Source of the DNA: Klebsiella pneumoniae
GTDB taxonomy: Bacteria; Myxococcota_A; UBA796; SXON01
NCBI GenBank assembly: GCA_945861635.1
Contig: CAMAWH010000051.1
Coordinates: forward strand, 1-35,346
Direction of reading: 5' to 3'
Length of the DNA: 35,346 bases
The position numbers were made by a program, and so were the translations under genes. Positions within the stretch are counted from its first letter, which is position 1, and each line of letters begins with the position of its first letter. Positions 15,053 through 23,790 of this stretch are shown piece after piece. The notes beneath the pieces are model-generated. The model saw only the letters and a list, made by a program, of their open reading frames with translations, made no database searches and was not told where the DNA came from.

Positions 15053-16841
15053 TCAGGGGGAAGGCGCCTTTCGGCGGAACTCTCGCGCGGGACCCACCGA
15101 GTGCCGCCCGTCTGCGTGCTCGACGGCCACACACCCATCCGGTCGCACCGACACAGACAAAAACCCGTTGTCGATCGCCCGATGATGGGCGCCACAGACC
15201 ACGATCAGTTTAGCGAAGTCGTGCGTCCGACACTCGACCCACGGCTCGCTGTGGTGAACGTCCACCCACACTCGATTGCGACAGTCCGGGACTTCGCACT
15301 TCCAACCCGCTCGGTGCAAAACCTTCCTGCGTAGAACCGGGGGAATCGTGGGTGTGGCGCGACCTTTGTTGGTCCCGGGCTGCATGTCGATGATCTCGGC
15401 GTCGCAGGCTGCCTCCGCGGCGATCGTCTCGGACACATCCGCGGCCGGTGCTGCGCCCGCCGACGCGGCGGCCGACTCTGAATCCTCCGAAGGCAATCGC
15501 CTTGGATTCAATCTCTTCGGCACCAATGGTTCCGAGACCTCGGGCACCACGACGAACCCCGCCGAGTTCAAAGGGGCGGCAACCCCTCCGGGCACGACAG
15601 CCGGGACTTCCAGACTGGAATCCGACCCCTCGTGATTCACAGGGAGCAATGCCCCCGACCGCGCGGACATGCCATCAAACGCGGCGTTCGTCGTACCGTT
15701 CGTCGTGCCATCCACCGAGCCGGGCCCGCGGACGACGGCTCGACCCTTGGCAGTCTCCGGCCACCACCTTGCCACGGAACCAAAGGCAGCCACCGATCCG
15801 AGCGCACCAAGCCCGACCCCAGCACCCACCGCCAGCGACAACCAAAAACGCCCCCTTCGGCTCGGCGGCGCTGACGGTCGAGTCACTCCCCGCACCAACG
15901 GCGGCGCCGCAACCATCGAAACCGTCGCGGCGCCCGCCCGGCCCACACCATAATCCAGCGTGCGCCCTGCCCTCATCGGCAACTCCCCCAACCGACCCCG
16001 CAACAGGCCCTCCCCAATCCGCCCGTCCAAAACCGACGTCAACATCTCACAATCCTGAATCCTCCCGTCTGGTTCCGGCACCAGCCCGTACTCAATCGCG
16101 AGCGCCACCGCCTCTGCCACCCGTGGCGCGACCGCACGAACCGGCACATACGACGATTCCATCTTCGCCGACATCACGGGCCACAAGTCCTCCCCTGGGA
16201 AGGGGTGCGACCCGCACACGAGCTCATACACTATGCATGCCAAGGCATACACATCGCACCGCGCGTCCGCCGATTTGGCATTCCGCGCCTGCTCCGGCGC
16301 CATGTACGCGATGGTCCCAATCGCCATTCCGGTGCGGGTATGTACGCCGCCTACCTCCCCCAACACTTTCGCAATCCCGAAATCCGCGACCTTGGGCACA
16401 GGCGGGTTTTCGGAAAGATCCAACAACACATTCGACGGCTTCAAATCCCGATGTACCAACCCTTCCCGATGGGCTGCTGCCACACCGCTCACGACGCCAC
16501 GAAACACGGCGAGCTTCTCCGTCAGCGTCCGTTCCCCGCCCTCCAACCACTCGGACAGCGTGCCGCCCGCGAGATACTCCATCACCAAGCCAGAGCGACC
16601 GTCCACGTCGATGACGTCGGTAACAACAAGCACATTGCGATGCCGAATGCGCGCCTGGATGCGACCTTCTTGCAGCAAACGCGCGGCCAAGCCCGGCGAT
16701 CCCGCGTGCAAAATCTTGAGCGCGTGAAATCCCCCCAACGACGCGTTGCCGAACCTGGTAGACGTTCGCCATCCCGCCTGCGCCAAGTTCGCGCTCCACG
16801 ATGTAGTGGTCAAACTGGGCCCCGGCGGAAAGCTCCCTCAC
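15053..16841 (-). CDS. Ser/Thr kinase - membrane helix - HNH nuclease fusion (frameshifted)
   Basis: Reconstructed with one base removed from the six-base run at 16731-16736, this gives 595 aa. Residues 12-270 are a Hanks-type kinase: Gly loop 'ELGAGGMANVY', ATP lysine K42 in 'HALKIL', 'HRDLKPSN' (H130-D132), 'DFG' (153-155) and 'APE' (181-183), so catalysis looks intact. A Ser/Pro/Arg-rich linker leads to one membrane helix (about 332-357). Then a low-complexity Gly/Ser/Ala/Pro stretch of about 130 residues, then an HNH domain (about 499-580) like those of 13E12-type nucleases: 'IPPVLRRKVLHRAGWKC', zinc Cys C515/C520, 'VDVHH' (H529, H530) and 'CGAHHRAIDNG' (C549, H552). GTG 16841 overlaps the stop of the upstream gene. 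With one helix the kinase would be cytoplasmic and the HNH domain outside, unless the helix does not insert. Without the frameshift the product would be a 205 aa fragment. Confidence 0.75.
16731..16736 (-). other. Frameshift site in a G6 run
   Basis: Six C on the plus strand (six G in the coding sense). Before it the frame reads the kinase Gly loop 'NVYQVRQRVVGG'; after it the next frame reads 'FHALKIL'. With five G the join is 'RVVGGFHALKIL', as expected for this kinase family. Either a sequencing/assembly error, a real mutation, or slippage. Confidence 0.8.
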
Positions 16842-18085
16842 CCCGTCCGCCGATTCCGGAACCGCACAGCAGCGCCGATCATCGCAAGCCACACCACGCT
16901 CGCCACCCCCGACAACCCAGTCCCTGTCGAGACGCATCCACACTCGGGATTGGCCTCCCCTGACCCGGCGGGCACCGCATCGACCGGCTCCCGCGTCGAA
17001 AAACCAAAAGTAAAGGAGGCCGTCGAGGTCGTGCCGTCAATGAACGCCACGCCGGGACGGACTGTCACCGTGTACTCCATTTCTGGCAGCCAGTCCCGCG
17101 CGGGAACGAGGTGCACAACGTGCGAACCGTCGCCATAAAATAGCCAGGTTCCTACCTCCACAGTATTTCCTTCGCGGTCTTCCACCACAAAAAACTGAGG
17201 CGACAGGAGCCCGGACACCAACCCCCGAGAAAACACGACGGTGACCCGTGCCTCGACCTTCGTCGAATCCTTCACATGCCCAAGCGCCCCATCTCGCGGA
17301 AACGTGTACATCACGGGCTCGAATTCCGCTGCGATCGCTGCCGCCGCCGCCGACTCCGGATTCATCTCCGCCCACAGCACTTGCCAATACCGCGAAACGA
17401 CGATGGCCTCGTCCCAGGGATTCCCGGGAACCTCGCGATCGAGAATATGCTCGCTCGCCCAGGGAAACTGATCGTGCCACTCCTCCACGGCGGCGGGGTT
17501 CTGCCCCGCGCCAGCGACCCAGAGCACCGCCACGTTGGTCGCCAACTGCCCTGATTCCAGGGTGTCCGCCGTCACCTCGTGCCCAATTTCGGAAAATCGC
17601 GGGACCAGAACGTCGGTCGGCAGATAGCGCCCCGGCGTCGGCTGCCCCCCCCTGCCCGCCGATAACGCCACATCCGCCGCCTGGTCCATCGACACGCTCT
17701 CCCAGTCACTGTCGATGTCGTAGACCTTTGCGCGCTCCATGTAAAGGGCGTCGTGGACCTGATCCGCCATCCCGTGCGAGGACTCCCCGAAGTTGAACGC
17801 AACCAGGCGCGAAACGTCGTCATCCCACGGTGTGTCGTACTCCGTGAGAATCCAGTCCCGAACATGCTGTTGGAACGGTTCCCAATGCGCGATTTCACCA
17901 TATCCGTCGTCCACAGCGTACCCGCCGTCGGGAAACTGCGTGCCATTGCGGATCGCATCCTCCAACTCCGGCCGCGTCATGAAATCCCGGAGGTCCCCAT
18001 CCGGCAACAATTCCAATGCGTCCATCGAAATCGTGACATGCGTCGTCAGGCCGTTGGCAAACGCGAGCGCGGCGAACGTCAACAT
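16838..18085 (-). CDS. Zinc-dependent phospholipase C-like protein with MYXO-CTERM-like anchor
   Basis: Exported 415 aa protein. A short signal peptide 'MLTFAALAFA' precedes 'NGLTTH'. Residues 12-170 fit the zinc-dependent phospholipase C / S1-P1 fold: H16, D53 in 'FPDGG', H67 in 'EIAHWEP', H104 in 'SSHGMADQVHD' with D108, H111 and D112, that is the spaced His/Asp ligands of a multi-zinc site. A later all-beta region (about 280-375) resembles a bacterial Ig-like domain ('DSTKVEARVTVVFSRGLV', 'EYTVTVRPGV'). The end, 'NPECGCVSTGTGLSG' then a membrane helix and 'RFRNRRTG', resembles a MYXO-CTERM sorting signal. Probably a surface phosphodiesterase acting on lipids; the substrate is unproven. The gene starts 9 bases after the patatin stop and overlaps the kinase start. 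Confidence 0.65.
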   Translation of the reverse strand: MLTFAALAFANGLTTHVTISMDALELLPDGDLRDFMTRPELEDAIRNGTQFPDGGYAVDDGYGEIAHWEPFQQHVRDWILTEYDTPWDDDVSRLVAFNFGESSHGMADQVHDALYMERAKVYDIDSDWESVSMDQAADVALSAGRGGQPTPGRYLPTDVLVPRFSEIGHEVTADTLESGQLATNVAVLWVAGAGQNPAAVEEWHDQFPWASEHILDREVPGNPWDEAIVVSRYWQVLWAEMNPESAAAAAIAAEFEPVMYTFPRDGALGHVKDSTKVEARVTVVFSRGLVSGLLSPQFFVVEDREGNTVEVGTWLFYGDGSHVVHLVPARDWLPEMEYTVTVRPGVAFIDGTTSTASFTFGFSTREPVDAVPAGSGEANPECGCVSTGTGLSGVASVVWLAMIGAAVRFRNRRTG

Positions 18086-18094
18086 CGCACCACT

Positions 18095-19498
18095 CTATAC
18101 CGGCCGAATCTCGGCGCAGGTCCGCTCGATGAGCGGCATCATCGGCCCCATCTCCGCCATCGTCCACTCCATCGCCCGCATGGTCTCGGGGAGCGTGGGC
18201 ACAAGATTCACCGGATTCAACGTTCGATCCATGGCGAGATACTGGTTGGCGAAGGCGATGTTGCGCAGGACGTTGGGACGCACAAGTTGCTGAATGGGAT
18301 AGAACAGAATGCTCCGCATTCGTGGCGAGAAACAATCAAGTGCAAGGAAATACGCGTTCCGACGCTTGATCCGGCCCTTCATGACCTCCTCGTACGCCGG
18401 GCGCACCGGTACATTGTTCACAATGCCTCCCTCCGAGAGGCGCGTGATGCCATACCGCGTATAAAGATCGTCAAGAAGGGCCTTCATCCGCCGATCATCG
18501 CGGACGACGTCGTAGTGGATGAGCCCGGGGATGGACGCGGAGAAGCCCGCGGCGTCAAGAATGTCAGCGTCGTAAGTCGCTGGATCGCCGCCGAAGACCA
18601 CCTCGCGCAGGGCATCTGGCGTCGACAGCAGCTCGCGAAAGATGTTGGCGACGTTGCCGAGCTTGGCGATACGCGAGGGCTTCAGCGAAAACCCTGGTGA
18701 AACCGCATCATCCATGTAGTGTTCGTAGTAGGACAGGTCGTGCTTCAGTGCCTCGACGCCGATGCCCGTCGTCGCGATCAGCAGGGGGATTTCCAGGTCC
18801 GAAAACCGCAGCGGCTCCCCGTCGGGAGTGAGAAACAGCGTTCCCAGCGCGGCTCGGAGGTACAACCGGAGCGTTGCGGGAATGCCATACCGGCTCTCCA
18901 TTTGCAGGACGCGGAACACCTTCTCCCACGTCAAGCGCTTCGAAGCGGCCACGAGCGGTGCCGCGTCGAATACCCGACGACGCGCCCGAAACAGCGACAG
19001 CAGCGCACCGATCGAAGTACCGGAAATCAGCTCGGGCTGCAATCCGCGTCGATGGAGGAGCGTCCACGCCCCGGCGTATCCGTACCCCGCACCGCCGCCG
19101 CCGCCGCACGTCACCACCAATGGGCGGGTACACACCTCCGCCTCCAGACTCTCTCGGTCGAGCGGAAAATGTTCCAGCAAACGCCGCCTTCGGTCGCGCG
19201 TCTCTTCCAGCAAGGCTGGAAGATGCTGCGCCGCGCGAGGCAGCGATTTATCCTCGATCAACCAGGGGGTCAGCGCCGACCGCACCTTCCACGCGTGCGC
19301 CGTCAGCGACGGACCGACGTCTACATCCGTGCCGTCGGCCGCGCGCACCGTCTGGAGCTTCGCGAACGAAAGCACGTAACGCAGCGCATCGACCGTTTGG
19401 TCGTGTACTTCTCCCGGACGAGCGAGGGCGAAACGAAGCGCCGCCGCCTCCAGATCCTCGAAGGGTTTGCGTAGCTCAAGGTGACGTTCGGCATCCAT
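18095..19498 (-). CDS. Patatin-like phospholipase with Glu for the catalytic Asp
   Basis: Predicted lipid acyl hydrolase of 467 aa. An N-terminal helical region of about 125 residues precedes the patatin domain. The oxyanion loop is 'CGGGGGAGYGYAGAW' (residues 131-145), the nucleophile is S162 in 'GTSIGA', and 'SASIPG' follows. The dyad acid motif usually reads DG(G/A); here it is E356-G-G in 'LSEGGIVNNVPV'. The Glu codon is clear, so this may be a variant active site or a reduced-activity enzyme. No signal peptide, so cytoplasmic or peripheral. ATG 19498 is chosen over upstream codons because conserved sequence starts soon after it, but the ribosome site is weak. First gene of the three-gene minus-strand set. 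Confidence 0.78.
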   Translation of the reverse strand: MDAERHLELRKPFEDLEAAALRFALARPGEVHDQTVDALRYVLSFAKLQTVRAADGTDVDVGPSLTAHAWKVRSALTPWLIEDKSLPRAAQHLPALLEETRDRRRRLLEHFPLDRESLEAEVCTRPLVVTCGGGGGAGYGYAGAWTLLHRRGLQPELISGTSIGALLSLFRARRRVFDAAPLVAASKRLTWEKVFRVLQMESRYGIPATLRLYLRAALGTLFLTPDGEPLRFSDLEIPLLIATTGIGVEALKHDLSYYEHYMDDAVSPGFSLKPSRIAKLGNVANIFRELLSTPDALREVVFGGDPATYDADILDAAGFSASIPGLIHYDVVRDDRRMKALLDDLYTRYGITRLSEGGIVNNVPVRPAYEEVMKGRIKRRNAYFLALDCFSPRMRSILFYPIQQLVRPNVLRNIAFANQYLAMDRTLNPVNLVPTLPETMRAMEWTMAEMGPMMPLIERTCAEIRPV

Positions 19499-19620
19499 CG
19501 GCCCGGAACCGTAGCGTGTTGCCGTCCCGGCACGGACCGCGCGCCGGGAGTTTGACGAGATCCCCACGCGGTGAAGAAACCGCTACATTGCCGCGTTCCC
19601 TTCCCATCGGAGTGTTTCCC

Positions 19621-20349
19621 ATGTCGTTGCGTCGTTACGCCATCGTACTTGCCGCCATTCTCGCCCCCCTGCAATCTGCCTTTGCCTTCGACCACAGCAA
19701 ACTCAATGGGCTCCTGGGCAAGTACGTGAGCGCCGGAAAGGTCGATTACGTCGGGCTGAAGGCGGAAAAGCCGGCGCTGGATGCCTATATTGTTTCCGTG
19801 GGCGCGGCGTCGGGCACCCTGCCGATGGGCTTCTACCTCAACGCGTACAACGCGTTCGTGCTCGGCGATCTGCTCGCCCAACCCGCTCTGCCCGCCAAGG
19901 TCACGGACCTGCCTGGCTTCTTCGACGCCCGGAAGCACAAGGTCGCCGGGAAGGATTGGACGTTGAACGAGTTGGAAACGCACGTGCGCACCACGTGGAA
20001 GGATCCGCGCGTGCACTTCGCGCTCAATTGCGGCGCCCGGAGTTGCCCAGCCCTTCAGGCGGCGGCGTTTTCTGAAGATCCAGCCGCGTTGAACCAGAAG
20101 CTCACCGCGATCACGTCGAACTTTCTGAACGGACCCGGCGTGAAGGTGGACGCCACCAAGAACGAGGTCGCCGTGACGAAGTTGATGGACTGGTACGCGG
20201 CGGATTTTGTCGCCAAATCGGGTTCCGTGGGCGCATTTGTCCAGGCAAGCGTCACGGACGCGCAGAAACTTGCGGCGGTGAACGCGGCACTCGGCGCCGG
20301 AGGCAAGATCGTCTTCCTGAACTACGATTGGACGCCGAACGCCAAATAG
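19621..20349 (+). CDS. Secreted DUF547 protein
   Basis: A 242 aa protein with a clear signal peptide ('IVLAAILAPLQSAFA', cleavage before 'FDHSKL'), so periplasmic or secreted. The DUF547 family marks are all present: 'LGKYVSAGKVDYVGLK', 'FYLNAYNAFVL', 'WTLNELETHVRTTWKDPRVHFALNCGARSCPAL', and 'VTKLMDWYAADF' followed by a 'IVFLNYDWTPN' end. The paired conserved 'NAYNA' and 'NCGA.SCP' suggest a Cys-based active or binding site; the family function is unknown to me. ATG 19621 has GGAG upstream. The 122-base divergent gap to the patatin contains TACATT at 19584, a possible -10 element, but no -35 at normal spacing. Confidence 0.85.
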   Translation: MSLRRYAIVLAAILAPLQSAFAFDHSKLNGLLGKYVSAGKVDYVGLKAEKPALDAYIVSVGAASGTLPMGFYLNAYNAFVLGDLLAQPALPAKVTDLPGFFDARKHKVAGKDWTLNELETHVRTTWKDPRVHFALNCGARSCPALQAAAFSEDPAALNQKLTAITSNFLNGPGVKVDATKNEVAVTKLMDWYAADFVAKSGSVGAFVQASVTDAQKLAAVNAALGAGGKIVFLNYDWTPNAK

Positions 20350-20409
20350 AGTCCGCGTAGGAACCGCGCGGCCACGGCGGTGTCAGGACGGGAACTCCCG
20401 GGAAACCCG

Positions 20410-20847
20410 ATGACTGGCGAAATGCGCGAGCTGAATCTGACGGCCTACCTCGACATCGTGATGAACGTCATGCTCGCCCTTTTGGTGTCGGTCTCGTACC
20501 TGACCGACCTCAAAAGCGAGGCGGTGACGGTCCCGTCGCTGGTCACCGTCGGTGTCGCGGGGCCGGTACAGCTCGGTGTACACGTCGGGAAGGAGGGCTA
20601 CACAATTCTCGCCGACAAGGTCGCTGTCGCCAGCCTCCCGACCGTGAATGGCGTGCTCCCCGAACGCGCGCTGCTCACGATGCTGCGCGGCGCCCGCTCG
20701 GCGCCCAATCTGGAGCCGAATCTGCTGCTCACGGCCGCGCCGGATGTGCCATACCGAATCGTCGTCGCGACGTTGGACGCCGTGCGGCGCGACGCCGAAG
20801 GGCCCCTCTTTCCCGGTGTTTCACTCGGCGTTCTTGCGGAGCTCTGA
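20410..20847 (+). CDS. ExbD/TolR-like membrane protein
   Basis: Small (145 aa) protein of the biopolymer-transport ExbD/TolR type: a short cytoplasmic N-terminus, one membrane helix (about residues 9-30) with the proton-relay aspartate D15 in 'LTAYLDIVMNVMLALL', then a periplasmic domain of about 110 residues that fits the ExbD outline ('VHVGKEGYTILADKVAVASLP', 'VPYRIVVATLDAVRRD'). Such proteins couple the proton gradient to TonB-, Tol- or gliding-type machines together with an ExbB/TolQ partner, which is not in the window. ATG 20410 puts conserved sequence right at the start; GTG 20380 is the alternative. Its last 27 bases overlap the 3' end of the opposite-strand SGNH gene. Confidence 0.72.
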   Translation: MTGEMRELNLTAYLDIVMNVMLALLVSVSYLTDLKSEAVTVPSLVTVGVAGPVQLGVHVGKEGYTILADKVAVASLPTVNGVLPERALLTMLRGARSAPNLEPNLLLTAAPDVPYRIVVATLDAVRRDAEGPLFPGVSLGVLAEL

Positions 20848-21927
20848 ACCGGCGACGCCGTGGCGCTCCACCAGCGCCGCCGCCAGCGCATACCCCAGCA
20901 ACGCATGCCCTTCCGCGTTCGGGTGCACCTGATCGTCGAAAAACCCGAGCGTAGCTCCCTTCTCGCGGAAATAGTCGGGACCGTCCACGAAGGGAGCGTG
21001 CGACTCCTCCGCGACCAGTCGCATCGCTGCGCGGAACTGAATCACCGTGTCGGGGGGCGGCACGTTTTCCAGGTCCATCGGGGCGGGAAAAGCGACGAAT
21101 GCGACGCTGGCGTGCAGGCCGCCAGCGACGACGACCATGGCGCGCAGATTGGCCAGATACCTCGCGAGCGGTGTGCGCGTAACGACGCCCCCACTTCCAC
21201 CAATATCTGCTCTGGAAGCCATGAAATGCACCTCTCGCGTCGCGAGCCATGGCCCGAGGGAACGCCAGGCGATTCGGTACAGCGCCCATCGCCGCGCCAC
21301 CTCGCGCGCGGGGTAGTAGCCCTGTTCCTCGAACGGATCGCTCCCCCGATCGCCACGGTAGACATCGCTCCACAGGTTGCCCACGACGATCCAATCGGGC
21401 TGCGCCGCCGCACCAATCGCCCGCAACGTCGCAAGGGACTGAGTGCTGTCGTGGCCCGGTGTGGCCCCTATCACCTGCGTGACGGGCACCCCCCAGACGG
21501 GTGACAGCGCGCGCGCAGCGATGGACGTGAACACGCTTTCCTCTTCCACGCCGTCTCCGAAAACGCTCGAATCGCCGAGCGAGAGCAAGCGAACCTCGTT
21601 CGCCGCCTTTTCCGCCAGCTCCACTCCCCGAATCCCGAGGGAGTTCGTCACGATCACGTAGTCCTGCCCGAGGACGGTGCGGCCGGGCGGGAGCACCCAC
21701 CCGCGATCCTTGTCGGCCACCATCGGGATGGCCCGCGCCACGCGTTCGCGATCCGACCGTGTCCGCTTGATGAACGCCATCTTCTCGGCGATGTGGGGGG
21801 ATGCCGTGGGAATCGTTCGATTGGAAGGGAAGAATCCTGGCTCCGCAAGTCTGGCGGCACCCTCGAGCGCAAGCAACGCGCCGCCAGATGCGGCCAGTGT
21901 AAAAACGAGCCTTCGCATCGATAGCAT
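20821..21927 (-). CDS. SGNH/GDSL hydrolase, membrane-anchored or secreted
   Basis: A 368 aa protein with an N-terminal hydrophobic segment after 'MRRL' that serves as a signal or anchor. The SGNH blocks can be read: 'LLSLGDSSVFGDGVEE' with nucleophile S120, the Asn block 'VVGNLWSDVYRG', and 'DDQVHPNAEGH' with D332 and H335. The preceding phrase 'VTNSLGIRGVEL' is usual in SGNH enzymes from polysaccharide clusters, so acyl transfer to or removal from a cell-surface glycan is a fair guess. It diverges from the GT39-like gene 15 bases away, which supports that reading. Start chosen at ATG 21927; ATG 21918 is equally possible. Confidence 0.72.
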   Translation of the reverse strand: MLSMRRLVFTLAASGGALLALEGAARLAEPGFFPSNRTIPTASPHIAEKMAFIKRTRSDRERVARAIPMVADKDRGWVLPPGRTVLGQDYVIVTNSLGIRGVELAEKAANEVRLLSLGDSSVFGDGVEEESVFTSIAARALSPVWGVPVTQVIGATPGHDSTQSLATLRAIGAAAQPDWIVVGNLWSDVYRGDRGSDPFEEQGYYPAREVARRWALYRIAWRSLGPWLATREVHFMASRADIGGSGGVVTRTPLARYLANLRAMVVVAGGLHASVAFVAFPAPMDLENVPPPDTVIQFRAAMRLVAEESHAPFVDGPDYFREKGATLGFFDDQVHPNAEGHALLGYALAAALVERHGVAGSELRKNAE

Positions 21928-21942
21928 CGCGGAGAGCGTAGC

Positions 21943-23790
21943 ATGGCGCCCGCGATGTCCTCCGCCGTCCGCCCGCCCGAACTCGGCACTGCCGGCCACG
22001 CGCCCCCCGCGCCGCGGGATCCGCGGGCAAGTGTGGTGATCCCAGCGGCGGCGGCGGCCGTAACCCTTGCCTTGCACCTCCGATTTATCGCACTCGACCA
22101 CTCGCTGCCGGTCGCGGACGCCTCGGGCCACTTGCTCAACACGACCCGGTGGCTGGGATGGCTGGCCGGCGGGAGCGCTCCGCGCGAGGCGTTCCCACCC
22201 GGCGTTTACCTCCTTGCCGGCGAGTTGATGCGCTGGCAAGGCCTGAACTGGGACCTTGCGCTGACGGCTGTCGCGCTGCACGGGGCGATGCTGGTCGCAG
22301 GGCTAAGTTGGTTTGCGACCCGGGCGGCGGGGCCGATGGCCGGCGTCACGGCGGCGGCGCTGGCGTTGGCGGCTCCGTTCCTGACGGGCGCCTCCCGCAT
22401 GTACCTGCTGGACATTCCGGCGACGGCCGCGATCGTGTGGATCTGGGCGCTCTGTTGGGAAAGCCGCGGATATTCGCGTTGGCTGCCGACGCTCGCGCTG
22501 GGGCCGGTGCTCGCGTGGGGTGCACTGGTCAAGTACACGCTTTTGCTGTGGATAGTACCGGTCCTTCTGCTGCATGGGCTGCGCTTGGTCACGCGCCGGC
22601 CGACGGCCCTCCTGCCGCTTTGCATCGCAAGTGCGGCCTGCGGCTTGGCGCTGGACAACCTCGTGCGCCACGGCACCCACGGCGTCGCGTCGCGTGTCCC
22701 CCTTCCGTCCATCCTTGCAATCGAGCAGCCACTCCTCGGCGTCGGTGGCTTCCTTTTGTTCGCGATCGCCGTGACTTCCGTTCTGGGCGAGCGCACCCGC
22801 GGCGTGCGCGAGGGCGCTGTCCTCGGACTGTCCGCCATCTTGGCCGTTGCCCTGATTACGCCGTGGTTTTTCGACTCCGGCGCGGCGGTGTGGGTCAAAC
22901 TCAAGCATGAAGCGATCGACGAGGTGCGCGCGGCCGGCGTGGAGGGGGGCCAGACCTTCGCCATCGCATTCGCGGGTTCGAATTGGCCAGCTGGGCGCAC
23001 ACTTCTTGCCGTTGGGATTGTGTTGGAGGGGGCCGGCCTCGCGATCGCGCTCGCCGCACGCGGGCGGTGGCAGCGCTGGGTGGGTATCTCTCCCGTGCAG
23101 TGGTTCCCCGGTCCGGTCGTTGAAGTGGCCGTCTGCTGCATCGTTGGTGTCATCGTGACCGCACAGATGCTCCCCGTGGACCCGCGCTACTACCTGCCGG
23201 CGGTCGCAGGCGTCGCGATCGTCATTGCAATCGGCACATGTCGCCTTCCCGTCTTCGCCTACACCGCGGGGGCAGCGGTGCTAGCACTTTCGGTCGCGCA
23301 GATCGTTCGCGGCGCCGGGCTCCCCGTCGGGGGCCTCGCCGTGCAACGCATCGATCCCGTCACGTTCGACCCGGGTGCCTTCGCTCGCGGCTCCCCCGTG
23401 CGCTTTTTCCTCCCGCCGACGCCCAGCGGCGGCACTGTGACCGACGCGATGGATGCCCTGCTGACCGCCGTCGCGAGGCAGCCTTCCACCGTTTGTGAGG
23501 GCATCGTCCTGCACATCCCCGCGTTCGGCGTCGGGCGCGCCGCCGGTTTCGAGCCGCAGTCCATCGCGTCGATGGGGAGCCTGCGCGGCATCAAGCACTG
23601 CGCATGGCACTGGACCGAGGCGCCGCCGACAGACGCGGATCGCGTGACCGCCTCGCTTGTCGCGATCTTCGGCCTTCCACCTGCGGCCGCCGACGACATC
23701 GCAGCGCAGTGGGGCGACGTGATCGCCCCAAAGCCGCTGCTTTCCGCCGACGCCAACGGCTTCGCCGTGCGTTTGTACGGCCGCCCATGA
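21943..23790 (+). CDS. GT39/ArnT-like polytopic glycosyltransferase
   Basis: Integral membrane protein of 615 aa with about 10-12 hydrophobic helices, of the GT-C fold. The first periplasmic loop has 'SLPVADASGHLLNTTRWLG', where the catalytic acidic residues of GT39-type enzymes lie, followed by 'FPPGVYLLAGELMRW' and 'MYLLDIPATAAIVWIWALCWESRGY', all typical of polyprenyl-phosphate-sugar glycosyltransferases. A C-terminal soluble domain follows from about residue 460. It would move a sugar from a lipid carrier to protein or glycan on the outer side of the inner membrane. GGAG eight bases before ATG 21943 supports the start. It is the first gene of a ten-gene run; its stop overlaps the next start (ATGA). 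Confidence 0.72.
   Translation: MAPAMSSAVRPPELGTAGHAPPAPRDPRASVVIPAAAAAVTLALHLRFIALDHSLPVADASGHLLNTTRWLGWLAGGSAPREAFPPGVYLLAGELMRWQGLNWDLALTAVALHGAMLVAGLSWFATRAAGPMAGVTAAALALAAPFLTGASRMYLLDIPATAAIVWIWALCWESRGYSRWLPTLALGPVLAWGALVKYTLLLWIVPVLLLHGLRLVTRRPTALLPLCIASAACGLALDNLVRHGTHGVASRVPLPSILAIEQPLLGVGGFLLFAIAVTSVLGERTRGVREGAVLGLSAILAVALITPWFFDSGAAVWVKLKHEAIDEVRAAGVEGGQTFAIAFAGSNWPAGRTLLAVGIVLEGAGLAIALAARGRWQRWVGISPVQWFPGPVVEVAVCCIVGVIVTAQMLPVDPRYYLPAVAGVAIVIAIGTCRLPVFAYTAGAAVLALSVAQIVRGAGLPVGGLAVQRIDPVTFDPGAFARGSPVRFFLPPTPSGGTVTDAMDALLTAVARQPSTVCEGIVLHIPAFGVGRAAGFEPQSIASMGSLRGIKHCAWHWTEAPPTDADRVTASLVAIFGLPPAAADDIAAQWGDVIAPKPLLSADANGFAVRLYGRP

Noticed and set aside
15448..16614. Long plus-strand open frame opposite the kinase-HNH gene
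   Set aside because: Its translation is low-complexity Pro/Arg/Thr-rich and has no motif; it is the antisense shadow of a GC-rich coding strand.
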